Below are positions 39,238-48,235 of a stretch of 64,000 nt of DNA, one piece after another (position 1 is the first letter of the stretch; every line of letters begins with the position of its first letter). A program made the position numbers and the translations under genes. Source of the stretch: CAVVEQ01 sp963806635. Its GTDB lineage: Bacteria; Chloroflexota; Anaerolineae; Anaerolineales; Anaerolineaceae. The stretch covers positions 23,604-87,603 of the forward strand of contig CAWDZA010000017.1 in NCBI GenBank assembly GCA_963806635.1. Direction: 5' to 3'. The notes under the pieces were generated by a model. The model was not told the origin of the DNA. It saw only the letters and a program-made list of their open reading frames with translations, and made no database searches.

Positions 39238-39759
39238 ATGCCAAGTGATTTCACCCTGGCCCTGAAGGAATGGCAGCTTTTTTTCTCCACTGTCGCGCTG
39301 GCTTCCGTGACCCTGGCGGGATTGTTATTCGTTTCCCTTTCACTCAGATTTGATCGGTTAAGTTCCGATTCCTACGCAGGTATGATGAAGCTGGCGCGCC
39401 AGAGTTTTTCCGATTTTCTTTATGTCTTGATGCTTGGCTTGATCTTCCTGGTGCCTCACCCGGTTCCTTTCGGGCTGGCAGTTGCCTTGTTCGTCATGGC
39501 GTTCGCACGGGCTGCGGGAATGGTGCGGAGAAGATCCACAAACCAGGGAGAAAGCAAGACCATTAAAACAAGGAAGATAATGCGGGAAACTGTGCTTTCA
39601 GGCGTTGCCATAGTGGGGATGGCCGTTGTGGCAGTCGAGATCCTTCGGGGCGACATGAATTCGATCTTTCTTTTGGTGTTGGTGATTGCAGCCTTATTGA
39701 CCACAGCAAGTTGGAACGCCTGGCTGATCCTGGTGGGAGCGAATTTGAAAGAAGGTTGA
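39238..39759 (+). CDS. Four-helix membrane protein, function unknown
   Basis: A 173-residue membrane protein. A helix near residues 15-36 begins after a soluble start (FTLALKEWQLFFST), then come a basic loop (RRRSTNQGESKTIKTRK) and three more helices. It starts 8 bases after the flavodoxin stop, so they are co-transcribed. An open frame reaches back to GTG 39229. No family recognised. Confidence 0.65.
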   Translation: MPSDFTLALKEWQLFFSTVALASVTLAGLLFVSLSLRFDRLSSDSYAGMMKLARQSFSDFLYVLMLGLIFLVPHPVPFGLAVALFVMAFARAAGMVRRRSTNQGESKTIKTRKIMRETVLSGVAIVGMAVVAVEILRGDMNSIFLLVLVIAALLTTASWNAWLILVGANLKEG

Positions 39760-39818
39760 GAAGAAAGAAACATTCCTGGATGTGGTAACCACCTTTAAGG
39801 AAAAATCAGGATATTCAA

Positions 39819-41138
39819 TTGAATGGTATTGAGATAGTTGCAGGTACCTTTGGGTTTGCGGGCCTTTTTTTAGGTTTGACCCTGTATTTAAAATTCCCAC
39901 CTGGGATTTGGGGTGGGATATTCTGGCTGCCCAAACTCTGGGCTGATGCCTGGTCCCCGGTTCTTGCCCTCCTGGGTCTGGCAGGATTTTTTCTTGGGTG
40001 GATCGCCTTAAGCCCTTTCGCGATCGTTTCCGGTCTTGCTGGTGCAGTTTTATTGCTCTGGCATATTCACCTTATCACCAGGGGAGGAGATCCATTCATT
40101 CCAGTTTTTGGTGCCGATCAGGTACAACAAATTCAAACCGGGACAACCAAGTACCGCTTGATCCAACCCAATCCCCCTCCCGCCAAGGGAACGCGGGATT
40201 TAATTCTCGGACCAGGAAAAGATGGTGCACCACCGCTGCTAGCAGACCTATGGGAGCCAAGCGAAGGCACTCCCCGCAGTGGGCTGGCGGTTATTTATCT
40301 GCATGGGGGTGCCTGGCAGGCTCTTGATAAAGATTTCCTAACGCAGCCTCTCTTTCGCCGTTTGTCAAACCAGGGGCATGTGATCCTGGATGTGGCTTAC
40401 CCGCTGGCGCCCCAGGCAAACCTGGAGCTGATGCTGATCAGTGTAGGGCAGGCAATTAAATGGGTGAAAGAGCATGCAAAGCAATTCCGGGTGAATCCGG
40501 AAAGGATCGTCTTGATGGGCGTTTCCGGTGGAGCGCACCTGGCGTTGATGGCTGCATATGCACCTGCTCACCCAGCGTTTCAGCACTTTGCACAAGGTAT
40601 GGATATGTCTATCCGCGCGGTGATATCCCTATTTGGCGTGACAGATATGGCTGCTTTTTTTGAAGAGTATGGAAAAACAACCAAAAAGCAACCCCGGTTC
40701 AGCAGCCAGATTACCTCTGACCTGCTTCCCCGGATCCACGACCGAACCTGGTTGGATCGCTTTATGACCCGGAATCGTTTGTTACCTGCTTACCGCTATG
40801 GAAATATGCCCGGGGGAGCGCTGCTTTTAGTGGGTTTAATGGGGGGCACGCTGAAAGAAATCCCGGAAAAATACCAAGTGGCTTCCCCCATTTCTCATGC
40901 CGGGTCGCACTGCCCGCCAACCCTTCAGATCTTTGATGATAACGATTTCATAATCGATGCTTCCCACGGGCGCCGTTTGCATAAAGCTCTTTGTGGGGCA
41001 GGGGTACGATCTGTTTATATCGAGTATCCGCAGACAGTTCACGGATTTGATCAATATTTTGGGGTCTCAAGACGGATTTCACCTTCTGCCCAGGTTGTAA
41101 CTTATGCGATAGAGCAATTTCTCTCTGCTTTGGTTTAA
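39819..41138 (+). CDS. Alpha/beta hydrolase with membrane anchor (esterase type)
   Basis: A 439-residue protein. The N-terminal ~85 residues hold three hydrophobic helices; the rest is a carboxylesterase-like (BD-FAE/HSL) domain with HGGAW (162-166), GVSGGAH (Ser236), DDNDFIID (Asp) and TVHGFDQYF (His). It hydrolyses esters at the membrane; the substrate is unknown. The only start in frame is TTG 39819, preceded by CAGGA; a missing base upstream is an alternative. It is preceded by 59 bases without a gene. Confidence 0.85.
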   Translation: MNGIEIVAGTFGFAGLFLGLTLYLKFPPGIWGGIFWLPKLWADAWSPVLALLGLAGFFLGWIALSPFAIVSGLAGAVLLLWHIHLITRGGDPFIPVFGADQVQQIQTGTTKYRLIQPNPPPAKGTRDLILGPGKDGAPPLLADLWEPSEGTPRSGLAVIYLHGGAWQALDKDFLTQPLFRRLSNQGHVILDVAYPLAPQANLELMLISVGQAIKWVKEHAKQFRVNPERIVLMGVSGGAHLALMAAYAPAHPAFQHFAQGMDMSIRAVISLFGVTDMAAFFEEYGKTTKKQPRFSSQITSDLLPRIHDRTWLDRFMTRNRLLPAYRYGNMPGGALLLVGLMGGTLKEIPEKYQVASPISHAGSHCPPTLQIFDDNDFIIDASHGRRLHKALCGAGVRSVYIEYPQTVHGFDQYFGVSRRISPSAQVVTYAIEQFLSALV

Positions 41139-41254
41139 ATATATTTTAGAAATTTCCTAGAACAGAAGAAGACCATAAAACATAGCATTGAATTAATAAA
41201 TTTCTCGATCAGGCTGATTTGAGGCATGAAAAATCTCAAACGGAGGATTCACGG

Positions 41255-41680
41255 ATGCGAACATTGAGGAAAATCCTTATTCTGGTTTTGATTGTAATGA
41301 CCGGCTTCCTGGGGATCCCGGCCATCCTGGGCGGCATCGCGCTGATGGGCAATTTATATGCTCCACCAGTGGAAATGCTGCAGGGCTCACCTTTCACCAG
41401 CTTCCTGCTTCCCGGGTTGGCGCTGAGCGTGATCGTGGGCGGCAGCGCACTTGTGGCGATGATCCTGCTTATCCGCAGGCATCCTTTCGGCGAGCTGGTG
41501 GCGCTCACCTCCGGGGTCATCATCATGTTCTTCGAGTTTATCGAGGTCATGGTGATCGGTATGCAGGCTGGGGCTTCCCAGTTTATGCAGGTGTTTTATT
41601 TCATGTTGGGCACGCTGATCTGCGTGGTCGCTGTTGGAATCCTTGGCATCGACCAGCTGCCTCAGAAAAGCAATGGGTAA
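41255..41680 (+). CDS. Four-helix membrane protein, function unknown
   Basis: A 141-residue membrane protein with four helices and a short basic start (RTLRK). GGAGG (41242-41246) is 8 bases before ATG 41255; an in-frame TTG lies at 41219. Ends at the strong hairpin at 41713. No family recognised. Confidence 0.65.
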   Translation: MRTLRKILILVLIVMTGFLGIPAILGGIALMGNLYAPPVEMLQGSPFTSFLLPGLALSVIVGGSALVAMILLIRRHPFGELVALTSGVIIMFFEFIEVMVIGMQAGASQFMQVFYFMLGTLICVVAVGILGIDQLPQKSNG

Positions 41681-41712
41681 ATCCGTTCCTTAGCTTGACT
41701 GAGTTAATAAAA

Positions 41713-41765
41713 ACCGCCCGGAATTCGGCGGGGATGACCCCGGGCAATTCTGGGCGGTATTTTCT
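41713..41765. terminator. Bidirectional terminator
   Basis: A 13-bp stem with one G-T pair (41713-41725 with 41746-41758), an inner GGGG/CCCC hairpin, and ATTTTCTTT after it; the left side is A-rich. Shared by the membrane-protein gene and carD, which converge. Confidence 0.82.
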
Positions 41766-41778
41766 TTGGAAAAATCGA

Positions 41779-42273
41779 TCAGGCGGGGATTGCTTCGAGC
41801 GGGTGGAGGCGCTTCTGTAATTCCAGGTCCGCCTGCTCCGGGCGAACACTGAATGCCAGGGCCATTTCGGAACGCAGCAGGCTTAATGCACGTTCCAGGA
41901 TATTCTTGTCGTCATCGTTCAGGTTCTTCGTCCGGGCGCGCAAGGTGAGATCCCGCACTACCCGGAAGATGGACTCCGGTTTTCCATCAGCCATTTCCAG
42001 GCGGAGGGCTGCTTTTCTTTCGAAGCGGTTTTCGGCAAGTTCGGTTCCGGGCTGGCTCAGGATGCCCAGCATTTTTTGGAAATCCCGTTTTGCAGATGGC
42101 GCACGCAACCGGCATTCGGTTCCATGGTCCGCGGGGACGAAAACTGTCAGATCTCTGATCCGCACGAGGTAATAAAGCAGGCTCTCCCCGGAAAGCGACC
42201 GCTCTTCCACCCCAACAACCTCGCCGAGACCGAGGGTCCAGTGTATAACTTGATCGCCAACTTGGAAATTCAT
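41779..42273 (-). CDS. carD: CarD-family transcriptional regulator
   Basis: A 164-residue member of the CarD/CdnL/TRCF family. The N-terminal Tudor-like RNA-polymerase-interacting domain begins MNFQVGDQVIHWTLGLGEV and continues YYLVRIRDLTVFVPADH. The C-terminal half is helical, as in CarD proteins that bind the RNA polymerase beta subunit and stabilise open complexes at rRNA and housekeeping promoters. AGGAG lies before the ATG. Its leader contains a terminator-like hairpin (42295-42331), suggesting transcript attenuation. Monocistronic. Confidence 0.88.
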   Translation of the reverse strand: MNFQVGDQVIHWTLGLGEVVGVEERSLSGESLLYYLVRIRDLTVFVPADHGTECRLRAPSAKRDFQKMLGILSQPGTELAENRFERKAALRLEMADGKPESIFRVVRDLTLRARTKNLNDDDKNILERALSLLRSEMALAFSVRPEQADLELQKRLHPLEAIPA

Positions 42274-42294
42274 AACTTGCTCCTAACCCTGCCA

Positions 42295-42331
42295 GACAAA
42301 AAGAAAAAAGCCAATCCACGGAAGGATTGGC
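42295..42331 (-). promoter_or_regulatory. Attenuator-like terminator in the carD leader
   Basis: Read on the minus strand: GCCAATCC, 6-base loop, GGATTGGC (42331-42324 with 42317-42310), then CTTTTTTCTTTTT. It lies between the apparent promoter (-10 at 42363) and the carD ATG at 42273, only 22 bases from it, too close for a promoter in between. Transcripts must therefore pass it. Confidence 0.6.
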
Positions 42332-42362
42332 ATCGGAAATCACGATCCTTGAATTCTCTTCT

Positions 42363-42371
42363 ATTATACCA
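42363..42371 (-). promoter_or_regulatory. Extended -10 promoter of carD
   Basis: TGGTATAAT on the minus strand (42371 down to 42363), a perfect -10 with the TGn extension. No good -35 is visible. Expected transcription start near 42355. Confidence 0.55.
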
Positions 42372-42515
42372 TCGATATTCCCTACTGGCGGAGCGTCCTG
42401 TCCTCATTCAGCACCTCCCAGCGTATTTTCGGGTTAATAATATAACTGTGGGCAGGTTTTCTCCTTCGGGATTCTTCCGGCATCAGTGAAACAGAGATTT
42501 AAAGGAATATTAACG

Positions 42516-44060
42516 ATGGAATTCCTTCGGCAGGTGAAATTGATCCAGGGCGGGATGGGGGCATATGTCTCCAACTGGCGGTTGGCGCGGGCGGTCGCGA
42601 TGGAGCGGCCGGGGGTGAGCGCGGGCACCATTTCCGGGATCGGGCTGGATGTGGGCTATGCGCGGTTGCTCGAACTAGGCGACCCGGGCGGAATGATCCG
42701 GGGCGCGCTTCGCGCATTCGATGTGCGGTTCGCCTCCACGCTCGGGGAGGATTTCATCTCCAGATACTTCATCCCCGGCGGAAAAGCGCCAGGCGCGAAA
42801 TTCCGTCACTTCCCCATGCAGACGGTACAGGCGGCGGATGGGTCGGCTGACCTGCCCTCCTCCCCGCAGCCGGGGGTGATCCAGCTCTCGGTGGGCATGG
42901 ATGTGATCGAACGCGTGATCCTGACCGCATTCGCCGAAGTGTGGCTGGCGAAGGCAGGCCACGCTGGAAGTATCTTTGTCAATTTCCTGAAAAAGATCGA
43001 ACTGCCGCTGGTCTTCGCGATGTATGGGGCGATGCTGGCGGGGGTGGATGGCATCGTGGTGGGGGCGGGCAGCCCGGAAGGATTGCCGGCGATCTGCGCG
43101 AAGCTTGCCCGGCATGAGCCCGTGGTCTTTGATCTGCCCATGCTCTACCGGGAATCAGGGGAGTCCTTTCAGATCCAATTTGACCCCGCTGCCGTGGACG
43201 GGGGAAGGCTCACCCGGCACCCGATCCAAAAACCGGCATTCCTCGCCATCGCATCACTCGATCCGCTTGTCCGCGGGCTGGCCGAAAGCCCTACCGGCGC
43301 TCCGGACGGGTTCATCATTGAGCATCACACCGCCGGGGGGCACAACGCCGGACCGCAGGGACCCCTGCTGAAGGACGATTTGGGTCAGCCAGTATACGGG
43401 CAGGCGGATGAGCCTGACCTGGAGGCCATCCGCTCCGTCGGCCTGCCTTTCTGGCTGGCTGGAGGGTATGGCAGCCGAGATGGGCTGCAGAAAGCGCTCT
43501 CGCTGGGGGCGACGGGTGTACAGGCGGGCACGATCTTTGCGCTGGCTTCAGAATCGGGGATGAAACCGGAATACCGCGAGGCGATCCTGGCAGCGCTGCG
43601 TAACGGGGTGAAGGATGAAGATCTGGTACGAACCACGCTCTTTTCTCCCACTGGTTACCCATTCAAGGTGGTGCAGCTGCCCGGCACACTCGCCAACGAT
43701 GCGATTTACCGCGAACGAAAACGGGTCTGCGATATCGGGCTGCTGGTGCAGCGCGGGCTGATGAAGGCGGATGAATCCGGCAGCCGGCGCATCTTCCAGC
43801 GCTGCCCGGCGGGACCGCTCGAGGTTTTCACGCGCGACCGCGGGTTGCCGCAGAACACAGAGGAAAAACGCTGCCTGTGCAACGGCCTGCTCGCCACGGT
43901 CGGGCTGGGCCAGGCACTCACCCGCGAGGGGGTGCCAGCGCAGGAACCAGCCATTGTCACCCTGGGCAACCACCTGGATGGCGTGCGCCGGCTTTCGAGC
44001 AACGGGCAGTGGGATTATTGGGCGAAGGATGCGGTGGAGGATATCCTGGGGGAAGCTTAG
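42516..44060 (+). CDS. Nitronate monooxygenase/enoyl-reductase-like flavoprotein
   Basis: An FMN-dependent TIM-barrel enzyme of 514 residues, longer than typical nitronate monooxygenases (~350) by a C-terminal extension that includes a Cys-containing block (KRCLCNGLLATVGLGQ). Family marks: QGGMGAYVS at the N-terminus, VDGIVVGAGSP, EHHTAGGHN with the catalytic His, LAGGYGSRDG and GATGVQAGT for FMN phosphate. It oxidises alkyl nitronates or reduces unknown substrates. ATG 42516 has AAAGGA 9 bases before it; the frame opens at GTG 42486. Monocistronic. Confidence 0.85.
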   Translation: MEFLRQVKLIQGGMGAYVSNWRLARAVAMERPGVSAGTISGIGLDVGYARLLELGDPGGMIRGALRAFDVRFASTLGEDFISRYFIPGGKAPGAKFRHFPMQTVQAADGSADLPSSPQPGVIQLSVGMDVIERVILTAFAEVWLAKAGHAGSIFVNFLKKIELPLVFAMYGAMLAGVDGIVVGAGSPEGLPAICAKLARHEPVVFDLPMLYRESGESFQIQFDPAAVDGGRLTRHPIQKPAFLAIASLDPLVRGLAESPTGAPDGFIIEHHTAGGHNAGPQGPLLKDDLGQPVYGQADEPDLEAIRSVGLPFWLAGGYGSRDGLQKALSLGATGVQAGTIFALASESGMKPEYREAILAALRNGVKDEDLVRTTLFSPTGYPFKVVQLPGTLANDAIYRERKRVCDIGLLVQRGLMKADESGSRRIFQRCPAGPLEVFTRDRGLPQNTEEKRCLCNGLLATVGLGQALTREGVPAQEPAIVTLGNHLDGVRRLSSNGQWDYWAKDAVEDILGEA

Positions 44061-44106
44061 ACACTAAATGTAAGAAACTTGGGTTTTTTCCAAACATATA
44101 TAATTA

Positions 44107-45090
44107 ATGGGGATGAACACACCTATCAACTGGCTTCTTGAAGGTGAGTCTTACGTCGCCTACCGCACCCGGCTGGACCTGCTCGGTCAAACGGAGGATG
44201 TTCCATCCGTCCAGGCAGCCAGGCAGGGAATGCTCGTCGACCCTAATATTCAAGCCATCATCAAGGAATTATCGGTTTGGCCGTGGAAAGTGATCTCAAG
44301 CCACAAAAGCGCCGGGCAGGCTTTCCACAAATTGACTTTCCTGGCGGATCTGGGAATCCGGGCTAATGATCCGGGGATGGATGGCATCATCGGACCCATC
44401 CTGGATCACCAGGCAGAAGAAGGTCCCTTCCAACTGCCCATAAATGTTCCAACACATTTCGGTGGTGCAGGGACTGACCAGTGGGTATGGGCACTCTGCG
44501 ATACCCCTTTGCTTCTCTATGCATTTACGAAGATGGGGCTGCAATCGGACCCCACCGTACAAAAAGCAGCCGGATACCTGGCAGGACTGGTACGTGAAAA
44601 CGGCTGGCCGTGCGCCGTCTCGAAGGAGTTGGGCAAATTCCGCGGACCTGGGCGGAAGGAGGACCCCTGCCCATTCGCGACATTGGCAATGCTCAAGGCA
44701 TTTGCCGTGATGGACGAGTGGCGGGATAGCCTTGCCTGCCGTACTGGAGCTGAAACCCTGCTGCGCCTTTGGTCCGAAAGTATAACCGAACACCCTTATA
44801 TCTTCTATATGGGCACGGATTTCCGCAAGCTCAAGGTTCCTTTCGTGTGGTACGACCTGATACATGTGCTCGAAGTACTGAGCCGGTTCCACTGGCTCAT
44901 AGATGATCCACGATTGCGGGAAATGGTCAATTTGCTGAAGGATAAATCGGATGGGGAGGGGCGCTTCACGCTTGAGTCCGTCTGGCTGGCCTGGAAAGAC
45001 TGGGAATTCGGTCAGAAAAAAGTACCTTCGCGTTGGCTGACTTTCCTGGCATGGCGGATCATAGGCAGATCGCATGCTTTAGAAACCTGA
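44107..45090 (+). CDS. Alpha/alpha-toroid (prenyltransferase-like) protein
   Basis: A 327-residue soluble protein whose repeated helices (WKVISSHKSAGQAFHKLTFL, DQWVWALCDTPLLLYAF, CPFATLAMLKAF) suggest an alpha/alpha toroid as in the terpene-cyclase/prenyltransferase superfamily. The cyclase DxDD motif is not seen, so catalysis is uncertain. TATAAT (44099-44104) lies just before ATG 44107; the second ATG at 44113 is 8 bases after it, so translation could be leaderless. A PUA-like gene follows 33 bases downstream. Confidence 0.68.
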   Translation: MGMNTPINWLLEGESYVAYRTRLDLLGQTEDVPSVQAARQGMLVDPNIQAIIKELSVWPWKVISSHKSAGQAFHKLTFLADLGIRANDPGMDGIIGPILDHQAEEGPFQLPINVPTHFGGAGTDQWVWALCDTPLLLYAFTKMGLQSDPTVQKAAGYLAGLVRENGWPCAVSKELGKFRGPGRKEDPCPFATLAMLKAFAVMDEWRDSLACRTGAETLLRLWSESITEHPYIFYMGTDFRKLKVPFVWYDLIHVLEVLSRFHWLIDDPRLREMVNLLKDKSDGEGRFTLESVWLAWKDWEFGQKKVPSRWLTFLAWRIIGRSHALET

Positions 45091-45123
45091 TATGTGGCTT
45101 TATATTTCTCCTGAGGAGGTGGC

Positions 45124-45549
45124 ATGGATCACGTAGTTTATCTGGATACTGCGGCGAAGGAGATGGTTAATATTCTGGCTGGAAAGAAAACCATGATCCT
45201 CCGTGGAGCAACAGGACGAAAGATGCCCTACGGCAGAGTTGAAGCAGGGGACATGCTATATTTCCTGAACAATGATGCCAAAGGACTGGTCAAAGCGCGA
45301 GCAAGCGTAATGCGTGTTTTGAACTCTGAAGCTCTAACCGAAGAGGGGTCACTCCAATTGATCAATCAACACCAGGCCGGGTTGCAGTTGACAGAAAAGC
45401 AGCTGAAGCGATGGGGAGGCAAGCGGTATCTCGTGCTGATCTGGATCGGAAAAGCCGAGGAGGTAAAACCCTTCAAGGTGGATAAAAGCGCTTACGGGAA
45501 TATGGATGACTGGCTGCCGGTTGGTGATATCGAAGGTGTGATACTTTAA
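45124..45549 (+). CDS. ASCH/PUA-like domain protein
   Basis: A 141-residue protein with an ASCH/PUA-like beta-barrel pattern: KKTMILRGATGRKMPYGRV, then GDMLYFLNNDAKGLVKARASV, and a C-terminal YLVLIWIGKAEEV strand. Such domains bind RNA or modified nucleotides. GAGGAGG lies 4 bases before the ATG. The distance to the CPBP gene downstream is 37 bases. RNA binding is inferred only. Confidence 0.72.
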   Translation: MDHVVYLDTAAKEMVNILAGKKTMILRGATGRKMPYGRVEAGDMLYFLNNDAKGLVKARASVMRVLNSEALTEEGSLQLINQHQAGLQLTEKQLKRWGGKRYLVLIWIGKAEEVKPFKVDKSAYGNMDDWLPVGDIEGVIL

Positions 45550-45586
45550 GGATGAACTCCCAAGACAGGAAAACCTGGAGGCGCAG

Positions 45587-46297
45587 ATGAGTACGATGGT
45601 CAAGCAGGAAAACCAGAATGTTTGGCCATATGTGATCTGGCCGCCGGTCATTCTCAACATCGGAGCAATCCTATTGATTGGTGGAATGTATGCTTTCAGG
45701 TACACAGCATCCGCCGGTTCTACCTTTGCGGTTGTGGAGATCGGTTACGGACAGATCCAGTTCGCACTAAGCATTTTGATAATCATCGTCGAATGGTTTT
45801 TTGCCCTCCTATTAATAATCAGATATAACAAGTCAGGTGCGTCCATCTGGGGATTATTTTCCAGAGATGGACGTATTTTCAGGTTCCGTTGGGGTCCTGC
45901 GATCCTGCTTTTCATTGCGGTAAATGCAGTTTGGATTATTTATATCCTCTACCTTTCGGCGAGGATGCCGGACCTGAGTTACCGCGATATGAATCTATTC
46001 CAGATTTCACTGTTCCTGTTGCTGATGCCGATCACTGCCGCTTTCACAGAAGAGCTGATCTGGAGGGGGCACATCATCACGGGGTTTGAACTGCGCGGTA
46101 AAAAACCCCGATTCGCGCTGGTTATTTCGGCTGCATCTTTTGCCCTCATCCATGGTGTTTTCTTCCCCGACAAGGTCCTGGTCACATTCCTGCTCGGACT
46201 TATCATGGGATATTATTACCAGCGCGAAAGGAGCCTGGTTCCTCTTATGATCACACACTGGCTGTTGGATTTATGGAGCTTTGGCGTTTTTTACTAG
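45587..46297 (+). CDS. CPBP (CAAX-type) intramembrane metalloprotease
   Basis: A 236-residue membrane protein with about six to seven helices and the ABI/CPBP motifs: TEELIWRG (EExxxR), FALIHG (FxxxH) and ITHWLLD. Bacterial members cleave within the membrane or take part in bacteriocin self-immunity. The four-residue core of the active site is complete. It follows the ASCH-like gene and may be co-transcribed. Confidence 0.9.
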   Translation: MSTMVKQENQNVWPYVIWPPVILNIGAILLIGGMYAFRYTASAGSTFAVVEIGYGQIQFALSILIIIVEWFFALLLIIRYNKSGASIWGLFSRDGRIFRFRWGPAILLFIAVNAVWIIYILYLSARMPDLSYRDMNLFQISLFLLLMPITAAFTEELIWRGHIITGFELRGKKPRFALVISAASFALIHGVFFPDKVLVTFLLGLIMGYYYQRERSLVPLMITHWLLDLWSFGVFY

Positions 46298-46371
46298 TTA
46301 TAGCGAAAATGTTTTAAAAGATTGACACCTTTTAATAATATTAAATCGGATTCATCTAAGTAGACCATTCT

Positions 46372-47301
46372 ATGCACTTCGAGCATATGCCTTTGATAAA
46401 AGTAATCAGGTTAGCACGCCCGCAATTCCTGCTAGCCAGCCTGGTCCTTTTCATCATGGGTGCTGCCTGGGCGATCATCCTTGGGACAGACCCCGGCTTT
46501 TGGAAGCTCCTCTGGGGTTACCTGATCGTTTTCTGCGCGCAACTATCTGTATCATTCAGCAATGATTTTTTCGATGCGGAATCCGATCGTTATGGCGATC
46601 CAAGCCTCTTTGCCGGGGGGAGCGGAATCCTGGTAAAAAACCCTGAGATGAATGGTTTTTCATGGAAGGCTGCAGTTTCGCTGATCTGTTTTTCCCTGTT
46701 TCTCGGATTCACATTCACCATATATTACGGTTACCCATTTTGGTTTTTTGGGCTGATCGTTATCGGGAATCTATTGGGATGGTATTATGCTGCTCCTCCG
46801 GTAAGGCTCTCATCCCGGGGTTTGGGGGAAATTTCCACATGCATCATTGCTGGAACTTTCCTGCCGGGGATGGGGTACCTGGCTGCTGCAGGTACTTTGG
46901 ATGGGAATGGAATCGTGATCATGATTCCCCTGTTGCTGATCGGTTTGGCGTTCATCCTCTCGGTTGAGATCCCGGATATGGAAGCAGACCAACAGGGTGG
47001 AAAATGGACTTGGGTGGCCAGGAAGGGGAGAGCGTTCGGGTTTCGTGTGGTCGGAATCCTGCTCCTGGCAGTGGCAGCATACTACTTCCTGGTTCCTTTC
47101 ATCACAGCCAAACCCCTGCCGGTCAATTTCCGAATCCTTGGTCTTTTCTCCCTGCTGCCGCTTGGCGCGGCCTGGATCGGAATTAAAAAACGACCGGAGG
47201 ATAAAAAGGAGAGCACCTTGATCGTAAACACAATCATCGGGGGGATGATCGCCTTTTTTGTGCTGGCTGACACGTATTTTGTATATCTGGCGATAAAATG
47301 A
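46372..47301 (+). CDS. UbiA-family prenyltransferase (second copy)
   Basis: A 309-residue integral membrane prenyltransferase. First Asp motif: NDFFDAESD (64-72). Second motif: DMEADQQGGK. Roughly nine helices. The sequence differs clearly from the UbiA protein at 17860, so the two probably use different acceptors (quinone precursor versus lipid or sugar). No ribosome site is strong before ATG 46372. The cupin gene starts 37 bases after the stop. Confidence 0.88.
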   Translation: MHFEHMPLIKVIRLARPQFLLASLVLFIMGAAWAIILGTDPGFWKLLWGYLIVFCAQLSVSFSNDFFDAESDRYGDPSLFAGGSGILVKNPEMNGFSWKAAVSLICFSLFLGFTFTIYYGYPFWFFGLIVIGNLLGWYYAAPPVRLSSRGLGEISTCIIAGTFLPGMGYLAAAGTLDGNGIVIMIPLLLIGLAFILSVEIPDMEADQQGGKWTWVARKGRAFGFRVVGILLLAVAAYYFLVPFITAKPLPVNFRILGLFSLLPLGAAWIGIKKRPEDKKESTLIVNTIIGGMIAFFVLADTYFVYLAIK

Positions 47302-47338
47302 GTAGGATTAAAGTTGTATCTCTACAGCAGGAGCCAGG

Positions 47339-47704
47339 ATGATGCTTAACCCTGAAGAATCGTTTTCCATCCCCGAGGCAAGATCGATCGCTCTTCCCGC
47401 TGATGACAGGCATCGATTACAACTCCTGGCAGGTCCACCGGAATCACGTTTCCTGAGATCCGGCTATGTGAAACTAACCCCCGGGGAATCTGTTGGTTCA
47501 CACAGTACCCATGAAGGTGAAGAGTTGATCATCCCCATTTCCGGGCAGGGTGAACTTGCGATTATGGGATCAACGCGGCTTTCACTCCACCCGGGTTTGA
47601 TGGCATATATCCCCCCCGGAACGGAACATGATGTGATCAATACAGGAAAAGATGTGTTGGAGTACGTTTACGTGGTGGCGAGTCCGGAGCGGGCTGGAGC
47701 GTAA
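47339..47704 (+). CDS. Single-domain cupin
   Basis: A 121-residue cupin-2 protein. Motif 1 is present (GESVGSHSTHEGEELIIPIS with metal-binding His and Glu) as well as motif 2 (PGTEHDVINTG with the last His). These bind a divalent metal and often a small acid or sugar. AGGAG lies about 6 bases before ATG 47339; ATG 47342 is an equal choice. A four-helix protein follows after 24 bases. Confidence 0.9.
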   Translation: MMLNPEESFSIPEARSIALPADDRHRLQLLAGPPESRFLRSGYVKLTPGESVGSHSTHEGEELIIPISGQGELAIMGSTRLSLHPGLMAYIPPGTEHDVINTGKDVLEYVYVVASPERAGA

Positions 47705-47728
47705 GAATCTGGAAGAAGGAGCGAGTAT

Positions 47729-48169
47729 ATGCCGAAAAAGGGATGGTTGACCAAAACCCTCGCCATCGCGGGGACCTTTCTTGCTTGGCTGCCTATTCTT
47801 ACCTTAGTTATCATCACCATGGCGATACTGATAAGACGTGGAGAATTCCACTTTGATTATTTGATCCCGGCGGAATTATTCCCGGTTTTCCTCGGCGGCG
47901 GTTTATTGCTCCTCTGGGCGTCCATCCGGGCGAAACGGTACCGGATATGGATCGGTGTTGGACTAGGCGCAGCCGTGTTTTTGCTTGTGGCTGGGCAGGG
48001 GATCGCTGTGATTACGGGGCTGGCATCTGGCGCGACCAGACCTGGAAGCTGGCAGTCGAGCGTGGTGCTTGGATTGATCTTCCTCTATGACCTGGCGGTC
48101 ATCGCGGTGGGGGTGGGGGGAATCTTGTTGATAAAGAATTTTTTTCAGAAGTCTACAACCAAGGATTAA
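47729..48169 (+). CDS. Four-helix membrane protein, function unknown
   Basis: A 146-residue membrane protein with four helices (TKTLAIAGTFLAWLPILTLV; ELFPVFLGGGLLLLWAS; IWIGVGLGAAVFLLVAG; VVLGLIFLYDLAVIAVG) and a charged tail. Starts 24 bases after the cupin stop, so likely co-transcribed. No family recognised. Confidence 0.65.
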   Translation: MPKKGWLTKTLAIAGTFLAWLPILTLVIITMAILIRRGEFHFDYLIPAELFPVFLGGGLLLLWASIRAKRYRIWIGVGLGAAVFLLVAGQGIAVITGLASGATRPGSWQSSVVLGLIFLYDLAVIAVGVGGILLIKNFFQKSTTKD

Positions 48170-48192
48170 AAAAGGCGGCTTTTGTAGCCGCC
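48167..48192 (-). terminator. Terminator of the secreted-protein gene
   Basis: GGCGGCT/AGCCGCC (48174-48180 with 48186-48192, loop TTTGT). On the minus strand it is followed by six T residues (read from 48173). It ends the gene 48236-48733 and overlaps the stop of the convergent gene. Confidence 0.75.
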
Positions 48193-48235
48193 CGACAACC
48201 TCCTATTTGGATTCGATTATCAATATTCGCGATTT

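Noticed and set aside
44107..45090. Squalene/terpene cyclase
   Set aside because: The toroid-like helices fit, but the catalytic DxDD and QW repeats are missing.
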